Shown piece by piece: positions 1 to 6,726 of a DNA stretch of 13,172 bases. The translations under genes were made by a program, and so were the position numbers. Every line of letters starts with the position of its first letter. The first letter of the stretch is position 1. The stretch is from positions 1 through 13,172 of the forward strand of contig JAKMEU010000306.1 of assembly GCA_022425845.1 (NCBI GenBank). The letters run 5' to 3'. Under the pieces are notes generated by a model. The model ran no database searches, had not been told where the DNA came from, and was given only the letters and a program-made list of their open reading frames with translations. This stretch comes from Luminiphilus sp. Lineage in GTDB: Bacteria > Pseudomonadota > Gammaproteobacteria > Pseudomonadales > Halieaceae.

Positions 1-74
1 GTCTGTCGGAGCTCATATATATCCTTGCTGTTGTAAGAAATAGAGGGGCCTGTACTCGCGTGAGGCCGGCGAAC

Positions 75-80
75 GATAAT
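75..80 (+). promoter_or_regulatory. Possible -10 element upstream of the DUF938 gene
   Basis: GATAAT matches the sigma-70 -10 consensus at five of six positions and lies about 40 bases before the start codon. No convincing -35 element is found 16-18 bases upstream, so this is a weak suggestion. The rest of 1-110 holds no gene that I can support. Confidence 0.2.
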
Positions 81-110
81 GCGGGTCCGCGACGCGAGGC
101 ACAAGCCTCT

Positions 111-116
111 GAGGTG
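111..116 (+). promoter_or_regulatory. Ribosome binding site of the DUF938 gene
   Basis: GAGGTG lies five bases before the ATG at 122 and fixes that start. Just upstream, GAGGC (96-100) and GCCTC (105-109) can form a five-pair stem with a four-base loop ending right before this site. Confidence 0.6.
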
Positions 117-121
117 AATTG

Positions 122-736
122 ATGTCACTGAATACCTCCCCAGCAGCAGAACGCAACCGCTCATTCATATTGAGAGTACTGGAGGCGCACTTGCCCGCCA
201 GTGGCACTGTCCTGGAGATTGCCAGTGGTACAGGCCAACATGCTGTGTACGCCGCACCCGCATTGGCACCACGGATCTGGCAACCCACTGACTGCAATGC
301 CAGCTCAATCACGACGATTGAGGGCTGGATTGCGGCCCACCCCAATCCCAATCTTCGCCAACCCCTGCTACTCGATGTTCTGGAACACCCCTGGCCGGTA
401 GAACAATCACAGGCCGGTCCGGAAATCACCGCCATTATCGCCATTAATATGATTCATATTGCACCATGGTGCTGTTGTGAAGCACTGTTTGACGGCGCCC
501 AGCGGATCTTGCCACCCGGGGGTGTCCTGTATCTTTACGGCCCTTTCAAACGCGACGGTCATCACACAGCACCCTCCAACCAGGCTTTCGACACCGACCT
601 GAGAAAGCGAGATCCCGAGTGGGGAATTCGGGATCTCGACGCGGTGACCCGGGAGGCTGCGGACCGGCAGCTCGGTCTGAGCGCTGTCATCGAGATGCCC
701 GCCAACAACCTGTCGGTTGTTTTTAGCCGCCGTTAA
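122..736 (+). CDS. DUF938 family SAM-dependent methyltransferase
   Basis: A 204-residue class I methyltransferase-like protein of the DUF938 (METTL26-like) family, probably cytoplasmic; its substrate is unknown. The family hallmark SPAAERNRSFIL is at residues 6-17. The SAM-binding glycine motif LEIASGTGQHA is at 31-41, the acidic residue after strand 2 is D57 in QPTDCNAS, and family blocks follow: NMIHIAPW (109-116), LYGPFKRDG (138-146) and MPANNLSVVF (192-201). The length is normal for the family, so it looks complete. I chose the ATG at 122 over the adjoining TTG at 119 because GAGGTG at 111-116 lies five bases upstream of it. It stands alone: the next gene is convergent and overlaps its 3' end by 14 bases. 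Family assignment is firm; the reaction is not known from sequence. Confidence 0.93.
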   Translation: MSLNTSPAAERNRSFILRVLEAHLPASGTVLEIASGTGQHAVYAAPALAPRIWQPTDCNASSITTIEGWIAAHPNPNLRQPLLLDVLEHPWPVEQSQAGPEITAIIAINMIHIAPWCCCEALFDGAQRILPPGGVLYLYGPFKRDGHHTAPSNQAFDTDLRKRDPEWGIRDLDAVTREAADRQLGLSAVIEMPANNLSVVFSRR

Positions 737-1466
737 GGGTGACCTCCGCTACCCGACGCTGGCCCTCCCCCTGATCCAATGCGATATGCACCCTGCGCTC
801 CAGAGCGTAGGCATCGGCATCGCCCATTGCTGCCATCGATTGACTCTCACCGTGGGCAAGGACAGTGAGCCGGCTGGAGGCGATTCCCGCTGTCTTCAAC
901 TGGTTCGCAACCCGCTCTGCACGAGCACGGGAGAGCGCCATATTGGCCTCCGAGTGACCTCGGGGATCGGCGTAGCCCGTAATACGAACCGTCAGCCCGT
1001 CGTTGCGTTTCAGGAAAGTCGCCAACAGGGCGAGTCGCTCCTCACCTGCGGCCGTGAGCTGGCTGTCATTGGTTCGAAACAACATCTCGAGCTGCAGTTG
1101 CTCCAGCGCCAATCGCGCAAACTGGGCCTGCTCCCTCAGCGCCTCATCAAGGTCAGAACGCGTGTCGCCCAGCGCAGAACGGGTGCTGGCCAATTCATCC
1201 TGAGCCAACAAGAGCTCAGACCGTGTACTGGCGAGTGCCACCTCTGTAGCCTCAAGCTCACCTGACTGACCCACTTCATTCACCAGCCAACTGGCGCCCA
1301 CAGCTCCCAGTACAAATCCGACAGGGCCCGCAGCCGCCGTCGCGACGGCCAGTGTGGTCAGGGCCGTCAGCTCCTGTTTGGTCGCAGTCTCAACTGCGGT
1401 CGCGGACTGGGAAGCCAATGCCGCCATCAGCGTGACTGCCGAGGCAGATGCCATTAAAGATTTCAT
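723..1466 (-). CDS. OmpA-family envelope protein, PdsO-like
   Basis: A 247-residue exported protein with a C-terminal OmpA-like peptidoglycan-binding domain, expected in the periplasm or at the inner face of the outer membrane. In order: a signal peptide (1-24, ending SATA), a glycine/alanine-rich hydrophobic stretch (about 33-62) resembling a glycine zipper, a heptad-like probable coiled coil (about 68-125, with repeated STRSEL/STRSAL/DTRSDL), then the OmpA domain (about 126-232). In that domain TGYADPRG (163-170) and ALSRARAERV (177-186) carry D167 and R182, the residues expected to hold diaminopimelate. The layout recalls PdsO, the OmpA-like protein of the proteobacterial dedicated sortase system, but no sortase or pds regulator gene lies in this window, so the name is tentative. 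The start at 1466 is set by an AGGAG six bases upstream. It is divergent from dinB. Confidence 0.85.
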   Translation of the reverse strand: MKSLMASASAVTLMAALASQSATAVETATKQELTALTTLAVATAAAGPVGFVLGAVGASWLVNEVGQSGELEATEVALASTRSELLLAQDELASTRSALGDTRSDLDEALREQAQFARLALEQLQLEMLFRTNDSQLTAAGEERLALLATFLKRNDGLTVRITGYADPRGHSEANMALSRARAERVANQLKTAGIASSRLTVLAHGESQSMAAMGDADAYALERRVHIALDQGEGQRRVAEVTLNGG

Positions 1467-1623
1467 ATACAACTCCTGATCATTAAGAATTAAACGACCC
1501 CTGTGGTCGATGTCGTCATTCAAGCAGTGCAGGTGGGTGCCAGCGGTGCTCCAATATGGTTAAGCTGGGGGGAATCCTGCTGAAATATGGCAGGGCGAAC
1601 CCCAGCAGCCGGAAGGTCTCTCG
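1467..1623. other. Divergent intergenic region, OmpA-family gene / dinB
   Basis: This 157-base gap must hold both promoters. The part next to the OmpA gene is AT-rich (about 1478-1494) and is followed by a small inverted repeat, CGACC (1495-1499) and GGTCG (1505-1509). I find no clear paired -35/-10 elements. I find no LexA-type CTGT-N8-ACAG operator in front of dinB. Confidence 0.5.
1473..1477 (-). promoter_or_regulatory. Ribosome binding site of the OmpA-family gene
   Basis: Read on the minus strand this is AGGAG, six bases before the ATG at 1466. It favours that start over an ATG at 1523 that would place 19 charged residues ahead of the signal peptide. Confidence 0.7.
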
Positions 1624-2694
1624 GTGCAAAAAATCATCCACATTGATGCCGACTGTTTTTTTGCCGCGATCGAAATGCGTGACGACCCCAGCCTGATCCA
1701 CAAGCCTTTTGCTGTGGGCGGTAGCGCTGAGGGGCGCGGCGTGCTGACGACCTGCAACTACCCCGCGCGTGAGTATGGTGTGCGCTCGGCCATGCCCACC
1801 GCCCAGGCCTACCGACTCTGCCCGGAATTGATCGTGGCCCCCGTCAATATCAGCAAGTACCGCAGTGTCTCGGCACTGATGCTCGACATCTTTGAACGCT
1901 TTACCGATGTTATAGAGCCCCTTTCCCTGGACGAAGCCTTTCTCGACGTCACTCATGTCAGCTCCCACGACGGATCTGCATCGCGCATCGCTGAAGCGAT
2001 TCGAACCGCTGTCCGGGATGAACTCGGCATCACCGTGTCAGCCGGCGTGTCCATCAACAAGTTCATTGCGAAAGTTGCCTCCGACTGGCACAAGCCTAAT
2101 GGACTCAAGGTGGTCACCCCCGATGAAGTGGACGGCTTCTCAGCCGCACTCAAGGTCAGGGCGATTCCCGGCGTGGGGCCGGTGACCGCCGACAAACTGA
2201 CTCGAATGGGCTTCAATACCTGCCGCGACTTACGGGAAGCGGACCCCATCAGGCTGAAACGTCGCTTCGGCAGTTTCGCCCAGACACTCCTGGAGCGTGC
2301 CCATGGTCGCGACAACCGTTCGGTCAATACACAACGGATTCGCAAGTCCATTAGCGTCGAGCACACCTACAGCAGCGATCTGGGCAATGGCAAACCCTGC
2401 CTCGACAAACTGCCGGGTCTTCTGGAAGAACTCACTGCCCGCATTGAAAAAACCGACCTCAGCCGTCGCATTCGAAAAGCGTACATCAAGATAAAATTCA
2501 ACGACTTCTCCACCACCACGGTAGAGCGGGTTGGCACCGCAGCGACCCTAAATGACTATCAGGAGCTGTTGGTCGATGGTCTGGCGCGACGCGACCTACC
2601 GATCAGACTGCTGGGACTGGGCGTGCGGCTCGACCCCGACCTACCCGAGAAATTCGAGCAACTACCACTGGACATCGAAGAACAGCACCCCTGA
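1624..2694 (+). CDS. dinB: DNA polymerase IV (Y-family translesion polymerase)
   Basis: A 356-residue, full-length Y-family polymerase that copies past damaged bases with low fidelity and without proofreading. The N-terminus MQKIIHIDADCFFAAIEM matches E. coli Pol IV. D8, D103 and E104 (in SLDEAFLDV, 101-109) are the metal-binding carboxylates, and F13 is the expected steric gate against ribonucleotides. The helix-hairpin-helix thumb motif IPGVGPVTADKL is at 181-192, and the little-finger domain runs from about 240 to 340. The C-terminal QLPLDI (346-351) fits the beta-clamp-binding motif. Translation starts at GTG, with GGAAGG (1611-1616) seven bases upstream. No LexA box is evident upstream, so damage control, if any, lies elsewhere. 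Its 3' end faces azlD across 19 bases. Confidence 0.97.
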   Translation: MQKIIHIDADCFFAAIEMRDDPSLIHKPFAVGGSAEGRGVLTTCNYPAREYGVRSAMPTAQAYRLCPELIVAPVNISKYRSVSALMLDIFERFTDVIEPLSLDEAFLDVTHVSSHDGSASRIAEAIRTAVRDELGITVSAGVSINKFIAKVASDWHKPNGLKVVTPDEVDGFSAALKVRAIPGVGPVTADKLTRMGFNTCRDLREADPIRLKRRFGSFAQTLLERAHGRDNRSVNTQRIRKSISVEHTYSSDLGNGKPCLDKLPGLLEELTARIEKTDLSRRIRKAYIKIKFNDFSTTTVERVGTAATLNDYQELLVDGLARRDLPIRLLGLGVRLDPDLPEKFEQLPLDIEEQHP

Positions 2695-2713
2695 AAACGG
2701 CGCAGGCGTCCTG

Positions 2714-3022
2714 TCATAGATTCAGGTAACCCATCCCCCAGTAAACAGCCATGGCCGTGGTCAGGACGTAGATATGATTGCGGGTCAACAAGGCGACAGC
2801 TGCAGCAGTTGCCAACCCCGCCACTTCCCGAACGGCCGGCAGCGACCCTTCACCGGGCGCCACCAGCATGGTCATGACCAGGGATGCCATAACGGCGGGC
2901 GCGACATACTCCAGGGCGCGCAACGCCATGGGAGGAAAGGTTTTGTCCGACAGGGCAAGAATGAAAATCGCGCGCATGGCATAGCTGCACAAGCCCATAA
3001 GGATGATGGTCAGCATCACCAT
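2714..3022 (-). CDS. azlD: Branched-chain amino acid transport protein AzlD
   Basis: A 102-residue inner-membrane protein, the small partner of AzlC. The pair exports branched-chain amino acids (known in Bacillus as azlCD and in E. coli/Corynebacterium as YgaZH/BrnFE). Three to four hydrophobic helices are visible, with SYAMRAIFI near residues 13-21 and the charged KTFPP loop that follows it being typical of the family. I chose the ATG at 3022, which overlaps the end of azlC by seven bases; a second ATG at 3016 overlaps the azlC stop by one base (TGATG) and is equally possible. Either way translation is probably coupled to azlC. The open frame extends further upstream, but that part is antisense-free shadow of azlC. 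It is the last gene of the block. Confidence 0.9.
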   Translation of the reverse strand: MVMLTIILMGLCSYAMRAIFILALSDKTFPPMALRALEYVAPAVMASLVMTMLVAPGEGSLPAVREVAGLATAAAVALLTRNHIYVLTTAMAVYWGMGYLNL

Positions 3023-3714
3023 ATTCGACGCGCCTTGTCGATGAGCAAACCCAGGGCAATACCTGCGACAACAGCGATCAGCAAACCGCTGCGACTCGGC
3101 ATATCCACCAGCGCGAGGGTCACCAGCATAGCGAACCCAGCGACGAGGGCTTTCTGCCACCCGTCGATTGCTGTGATCAGCAAGCCCATGAAAAGTACCG
3201 GCGTCGCAAAGGAAATATCCATGTCGGCGGGGATCACAGGCCCCACAAACAACCCCAGCGCGGTGAAGACCATCCAGAAAGACCAGAACGTGATACCTGC
3301 TGCCAGGTAATAGTGCCTGAAGTCAGAGGGTGGCAGGTCGCGCTTGCCAACACACAAGGCAAAAACCTGATCGATCAACATATAGGGTGCGAGCCAGCGG
3401 AACCAGCGAGGCTGGCGCTGCATGACAGGCGCCATGGAGAACGAATAGAACAGGTGACGCGCACCTACAACCAGAGCCGCGGTGGCCGCGGCTGCGAGGG
3501 AGGCACCCTCGCCAACGAGGGTTACAAGGGTAATCTGCGCTGCGCCGGAGAACATGATCGGTGACGAGCTCCAACCCAGCCACACGGCCAGGCCCGACTC
3601 CCTGACAGTCAGACCAAACACCAAAGCAAACGGAATGGCGGGCACGACCAAAACCAGCGCATCCAGTGCACCTTGCCGGCGATAATGGGTCTGTAAGGTA
3701 GGGGTTGAGGACAT
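3016..3714 (-). CDS. azlC: Branched-chain amino acid exporter, AzlC family
   Basis: A 232-residue inner-membrane protein with about seven to eight hydrophobic segments, the large subunit of the AzlCD branched-chain amino acid exporter. Family landmarks are the N-terminal GALDALVLVVPAIPFALVFG (15-34), the SSPIMFSGAAQ block (about 49-59) and ALVVGARHLFYSFSMAP (about 79-95). The length is normal and the gene looks intact. It starts 18 bases after the dtd stop and overlaps azlD, so it is probably co-transcribed with both. No strong ribosome binding site precedes the ATG at 3714, which suggests coupling to upstream translation. Specificity for leucine, isoleucine, valine or methionine cannot be read from sequence. 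Confidence 0.93.
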   Translation of the reverse strand: MSSTPTLQTHYRRQGALDALVLVVPAIPFALVFGLTVRESGLAVWLGWSSSPIMFSGAAQITLVTLVGEGASLAAAATAALVVGARHLFYSFSMAPVMQRQPRWFRWLAPYMLIDQVFALCVGKRDLPPSDFRHYYLAAGITFWSFWMVFTALGLFVGPVIPADMDISFATPVLFMGLLITAIDGWQKALVAGFAMLVTLALVDMPSRSGLLIAVVAGIALGLLIDKARRIW

Positions 3715-3732
3715 GAGACTGCGCGGACCCGA

Positions 3733-4173
3733 TCAGGTTTCCAGCAGGAAAGTGACGGGGCCATCGTTGACAAGGCTGACCTGCATGTTCGCGGCGAAAC
3801 GTCCCGTGGCCACATGGCCGGCATGCCTCGCCTCAATCGACGCGACAAAATAGGCGAACAGGTCCCGCGCTGTATCCGGTTCGGCCGCACAGGAGAAACT
3901 GGGCCGGGCTCCCTTCCGGGTATCGGCCGCCAGCGTAAATTGTGAAACCAGAAGTAAGTCCCCCGCCATATCGGTCACAGAAAGATTCATCCGGCCCTCC
4001 GCGTCGCCAAACACCCGATAGCCCAGCAGCCGATCGCACATTCTATCGACCTCAGCCCGTTCATCGCCTTTTTCGAGACCTGCAAAAACAAGAAGCCCTC
4101 GGCCTATTGCGCCTACCTGATCGCCCTCGACGTCAACGGACGCGCTCGACACCCTTTGCAGAAGACATTTCAT
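3733..4173 (-). CDS. dtd: D-aminoacyl-tRNA deacylase
   Basis: A 146-residue cytoplasmic enzyme that hydrolyses D-amino acids (and glycine from mischarged tRNA-Ala) off tRNA, which protects translation. It aligns by eye with E. coli DTD along its whole length. The two signature motifs are present: SQFTLAADTRKGARPSF (77-93) and the Gly-cisPro motif NDGPVTF (136-142, G138-P139), which enforces chirality. GYRVFGDAEGRMN (51-63) is also conserved. Its ATG overlaps the stop of the HIT gene as ATGA, so translation is probably coupled. The neighbouring azlCD exporter fits a loose amino-acid theme. Confidence 0.97.
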   Translation of the reverse strand: MKCLLQRVSSASVDVEGDQVGAIGRGLLVFAGLEKGDERAEVDRMCDRLLGYRVFGDAEGRMNLSVTDMAGDLLLVSQFTLAADTRKGARPSFSCAAEPDTARDLFAYFVASIEARHAGHVATGRFAANMQVSLVNDGPVTFLLET

Positions 4174-4589
4174 GGCTTAGGCAATCCGGCACGTAGATCA
4201 TCGAGTCGTTGCGCAAGTACCGGCTCGGCATAGGGCTGCACCTGCCCCACACCCCACACCGGCCCGGGCCATGCGCAATCGCCACTGAAGCGGGCAATCA
4301 CATGGATGTGAAGCTGCGACACCAGATTACCCAGCGCTCCCGTATTGATTTTGTCGGCCCCGAACAGGGACTGCACGGCCTCACCCAAGACCACGATTTC
4401 GCGAAATACTGCCTGTTGCTGTTGGGCAGAGAGCTGGAATAACTCCACCACATCCGGCACGCGAGGAACCAGCACGAGCCATGGAAATCGCGTGTCATTC
4501 ATCAGCAATACGGTGCTGGCAGGCCAGTCGCATACCCAGTGGGTGTCCGCCGCCAACCGCGGGTGCAGCTTAAACTGTTGCTCCGGCAT
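4170..4589 (-). CDS. HIT-family nucleotide-binding protein
   Basis: A 139-residue histidine-triad family protein, likely a cytoplasmic nucleotide hydrolase or transferase acting on a nucleoside phosphate such as a diadenosine polyphosphate or AMP conjugate. The active-site strand is SQLHIHVIARF (91-101). H94 fits the catalytic central histidine and H96 the third, while the first triad position is Q92. This Q-L-H-x-H form recurs in a proteobacterial HIT subfamily that also has the downstream AWPGPVWG seen here at 106-113. The start at 4589 follows the DsrE stop by five bases; an open frame runs upstream to 4724, but it overlaps the DsrE gene and adds nothing HIT-like. Family is firm, substrate unknown. 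Confidence 0.9.
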   Translation of the reverse strand: MPEQQFKLHPRLAADTHWVCDWPASTVLLMNDTRFPWLVLVPRVPDVVELFQLSAQQQQAVFREIVVLGEAVQSLFGADKINTGALGNLVSQLHIHVIARFSGDCAWPGPVWGVGQVQPYAEPVLAQRLDDLRAGLPKP

Positions 4590-4594
4590 GGTGA

Positions 4595-5167
4595 TCAGAA
4601 AGGGATCAATGAGTAGCCTTCGTGCTGCAAGCGCACGTGAGCTCCCATGGCCGATAGGGCAATCGTGACATCGGGTCGGAATTCGTTCCATGCCATGTTC
4701 CGGAACGCCGCGGTCTGGCTGCACAGGTAGACCTTGACCCCGGCAGCAAAGAGCTGGTCCAGCAGCGCTGTATTGGGATTGGGGTCATTGAATCGCGCCT
4801 GATAGGCACCGTCGGTCAACAGGTCATTGGCGGCCATGCCATGCACCACGACTGCAAAGGAAATGTTTTCCCGGGGGACTCCGTTCTGCGCATACATATT
4901 CAGAAACCGCGCGACAGACACCAATTTCACGTTGGGGTCCCCGGGGAAGTTAGCGGTAGCGCCTACATCAATGGACACCTTGTACTCGGTATCCGGATTG
5001 AGGTTATAAAACCCTGGTGGAGGTGGCAGCACCGGTCCGTAATCGGGGATAACGGGGCCCATTCGAGGCGTGGAAGAAGCCTCTCCCTCATCCGCCCTCG
5101 CTGGCGAAAGCCCTCCACCGAGGCAAAGGGAGAGGAGGAGCGCTGAAATCGTTTTCAATGCCGACAT
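4595..5167 (-). CDS. Exported DsrE/DsrF-like protein
   Basis: A 190-residue protein with an N-terminal signal peptide (1-25, ending PARA), then a proline-rich linker (about 32-53, with VLPPPPGFYN), then a DsrE-like domain (about 62-190). DsrE-fold proteins take part in sulfur transfer or small-molecule binding. Recognisable blocks are ISFAVVVHGMA (102-112), GVKVYLCSQT (143-152) and the C-terminal VTIALSAMGAHVRLQHEGYS (167-186). C149 sits where sulfur-carrying DsrE relatives have a cysteine; there is one other cysteine, inside the signal peptide. Whether it carries sulfur is unknown. The start at 5167 is chosen because the signal peptide begins there; no strong ribosome binding site is seen. 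It lies 83 bases after the phospholipase-like gene and five bases before the HIT gene. Confidence 0.8.
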   Translation of the reverse strand: MSALKTISALLLSLCLGGGLSPARADEGEASSTPRMGPVIPDYGPVLPPPPGFYNLNPDTEYKVSIDVGATANFPGDPNVKLVSVARFLNMYAQNGVPRENISFAVVVHGMAANDLLTDGAYQARFNDPNPNTALLDQLFAAGVKVYLCSQTAAFRNMAWNEFRPDVTIALSAMGAHVRLQHEGYSLIPF

Positions 5168-5250
5168 GGTTATCAGGCCAATTGGAATACCACCCCCATG
5201 GTACTCGACTTTGGCAAGCCCGCCGCCACCCATCGCAAGGCCGCCCCGGA

Positions 5251-6576
5251 CTACGGGCGACAATCCCTCGATGCGTCACCCCCCTGTAAAGACAGTCCGT
5301 GGGCTATCCAACCCTGCAGGTAGTAGGAAAAACGCCCCAGCAGCACCTCCAGCTCGGCATCAATAGCCGCCAGTGCCCTGTCCCCACCCTGATCTGCCAC
5401 CTGCATAACGACCTCGGGCTCAAAACCGGAACCCACCCACTCAAAGCTCGGGTCGCTGACAAATTGAGCAGGAAACACCTCAGACAAGGTGGCGTCCAAA
5501 CGATCCCCCAGCGCGACTGAACCTGCCGTTAGATCAGGTATCACACCAGCGGGCAGGAAACAGCTCGTTTGTGTTTGGGCAATCCGCACCAGGATGGGGG
5601 CCGCCCAGTCATCACTTTGCATTGACGATCGCATCCGCTGGTATTGGTAAGACTCGAGTACCCCGTGCCGATTGGACACCAACTGGATGACATTATCGGT
5701 CTCGCCCATGATCACTGACCACAGCGCCGACAGCAGACTCACACCCGGCAAGGGATCGGCGTGATACGGCTGCGTCAGATCGCCGATGTAATGCAATGCC
5801 CAACCCATGAAACGCCAACCCCAATAGTCATGGCCCGTATCGAAGGCCAGACGGGCGAGTGCGTCATACAGTGTGATTCGCCACAGCGGCAGGCCACGCT
5901 TCAAATCGGGCTGCGCAAATTGGGTCAGCCAGTCCAGATGGTAAAAGCCCATATGCAGGGGCGCCTGGGACCCATAGGACAGGTTGGGATTACCAAAGGG
6001 CTGCTGGCCCATCCCATAGTACTGGCCGAACTTGGTGCCATTGTCGGTGTACAGGCCGATATCCATACCCATGTCGGGCTCATCGCTCGCCGTCGCCAGT
6101 ACGTGGGCAATACTGACCGCTCCGCCAGCTTCCAGGGCCTGGTAGCGGGTATCGTCATGAGATTCGCCGGGACCGAGAAACGACAGGTCGGACCACAGCA
6201 ACGGCGGAGATTGCAACGGAACCTCCCCCGGCATCACCTGGTGGTATAGCGCGTAGTTCAACTCGGGGCTGATTCGCGAGGCGGCGATGAAACTCCCACG
6301 AAGTCCGCCGGTGTCCACGGGATTAAATTTCAGGGCGGCGGGCGTCGCTGGATACGCGGCATCCTGAGCCAGCATCGCGGACTCCACCGCATCGAGCACA
6401 CGGGCCACACCGGTAGCCTCGGCTGACAGGAACTGATCCAGTGACTCAACGGTCAGTTGAGGCGCGTTGAGCGTGGGCTGCGCGCGCAGGAAAGGCCAGG
6501 CAAGGCTGGCATGATCAGACCAGGCCAGTGCCTGTTGGCAGGCAAAAAACAGTATCGGAATCAGACACAATCGCAT
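5251..6576 (-). CDS. Secreted zinc-dependent phospholipase C / S1-P1 nuclease-like protein
   Basis: A 441-residue secreted protein, probably a phosphoesterase with a trinuclear zinc site. The signal peptide (1-18, ending QALA) would leave W19 as the first mature residue, as in Bacillus PLC, clostridial alpha-toxin and P1 nuclease, where the N-terminal tryptophan binds zinc. Further matches are H22, H249 in TGHDYW, and LHYIGDLTQPYHA (261-273), which supplies H262-x3-D266-x5-H272. RHGVLE (303-308) then supplies H304-x3-E308. H272 and H304 are 32 residues apart, more than in classical PLCs. Substrate (phospholipid or nucleic acid) cannot be decided. It is longer than typical S1/P1 nucleases (about 270-300). 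The start at 6576 is set by GGAG six bases upstream. It heads the six-gene minus-strand block. Confidence 0.82.
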   Translation of the reverse strand: MRLCLIPILFFACQQALAWSDHASLAWPFLRAQPTLNAPQLTVESLDQFLSAEATGVARVLDAVESAMLAQDAAYPATPAALKFNPVDTGGLRGSFIAASRISPELNYALYHQVMPGEVPLQSPPLLWSDLSFLGPGESHDDTRYQALEAGGAVSIAHVLATASDEPDMGMDIGLYTDNGTKFGQYYGMGQQPFGNPNLSYGSQAPLHMGFYHLDWLTQFAQPDLKRGLPLWRITLYDALARLAFDTGHDYWGWRFMGWALHYIGDLTQPYHADPLPGVSLLSALWSVIMGETDNVIQLVSNRHGVLESYQYQRMRSSMQSDDWAAPILVRIAQTQTSCFLPAGVIPDLTAGSVALGDRLDATLSEVFPAQFVSDPSFEWVGSGFEPEVVMQVADQGGDRALAAIDAELEVLLGRFSYYLQGWIAHGLSLQGGDASRDCRP

Positions 6577-6726
6577 AACCGGCTCCATGTGATATCGGGG
6601 CAGCGTGATGGCCACAACGTGGCAGTTTTGCCTCGCTTATTCAAGTCAGCCCGGGCCTTTGGTCTGTGCAAAGCGTGTCTAAGCCGATAATCTGGCCGTT
6701 CCCAGACGCTAAAAAGGTGCGCTCTT
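6577..6726. other. Divergent intergenic region, PLC-like gene / rhodanese gene
   Basis: This 150-base gap must carry the promoters of the six-gene minus block and of the rhodanese-DMT pair. It contains a small inverted repeat, GCCAC (6611-6615) and GTGGC (6619-6623), and a GATAAT at 6686-6691 that could be a plus-strand -10 element without a convincing -35. AAAAAGG (6711-6717) is the likely ribosome binding site of the rhodanese gene. Confidence 0.4.
6583..6586 (-). promoter_or_regulatory. Ribosome binding site of the phospholipase C-like gene
   Basis: Reads GGAG on the minus strand, six bases before the ATG at 6576. It favours that start over in-frame ATGs at 6588 and 6615, which would add residues before the signal peptide. 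Confidence 0.6.

Noticed and set aside
13..444. Minus-strand open frame of 143 codons opposite the DUF938 methyltransferase
   Set aside because: It covers a well-supported gene on the other strand, and its product shows no domain or plausible composition.
717..1265. Plus-strand open frame of 182 codons opposite the OmpA-family gene
   Set aside because: Antisense shadow: the minus-strand frame has signal peptide, coiled coil and OmpA motif, while this one has nothing recognisable.
2695..2713. Bidirectional terminator between dinB and azlD
   Set aside because: The gap is 19 bases and the only complementary arms (CCTGA and TCAGG about 30 bases apart) are short and lack a U-run.
3023..3160. N-terminal extension of AzlD to 3160
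   Set aside because: It is another frame of azlC; AzlD proteins begin at about the ATG at 3022 or 3016.
4590..4724. N-terminal extension of the HIT protein to 4724
   Set aside because: It overlaps the conserved C-terminus of the DsrE-like gene and adds arginine- and histidine-rich sequence without family similarity.
5168..5263. N-terminal extension of the DsrE-like protein to 5263
   Set aside because: It is glycine-rich without conservation and would displace the signal peptide from the N-terminus.
6611..6623. GCCAC-AAC-GTGGC inverted repeat as a terminator or riboswitch
   Set aside because: The stem is only five pairs, there is no U-run, and it lies in a divergent promoter region; at most it is a small operator-like site.
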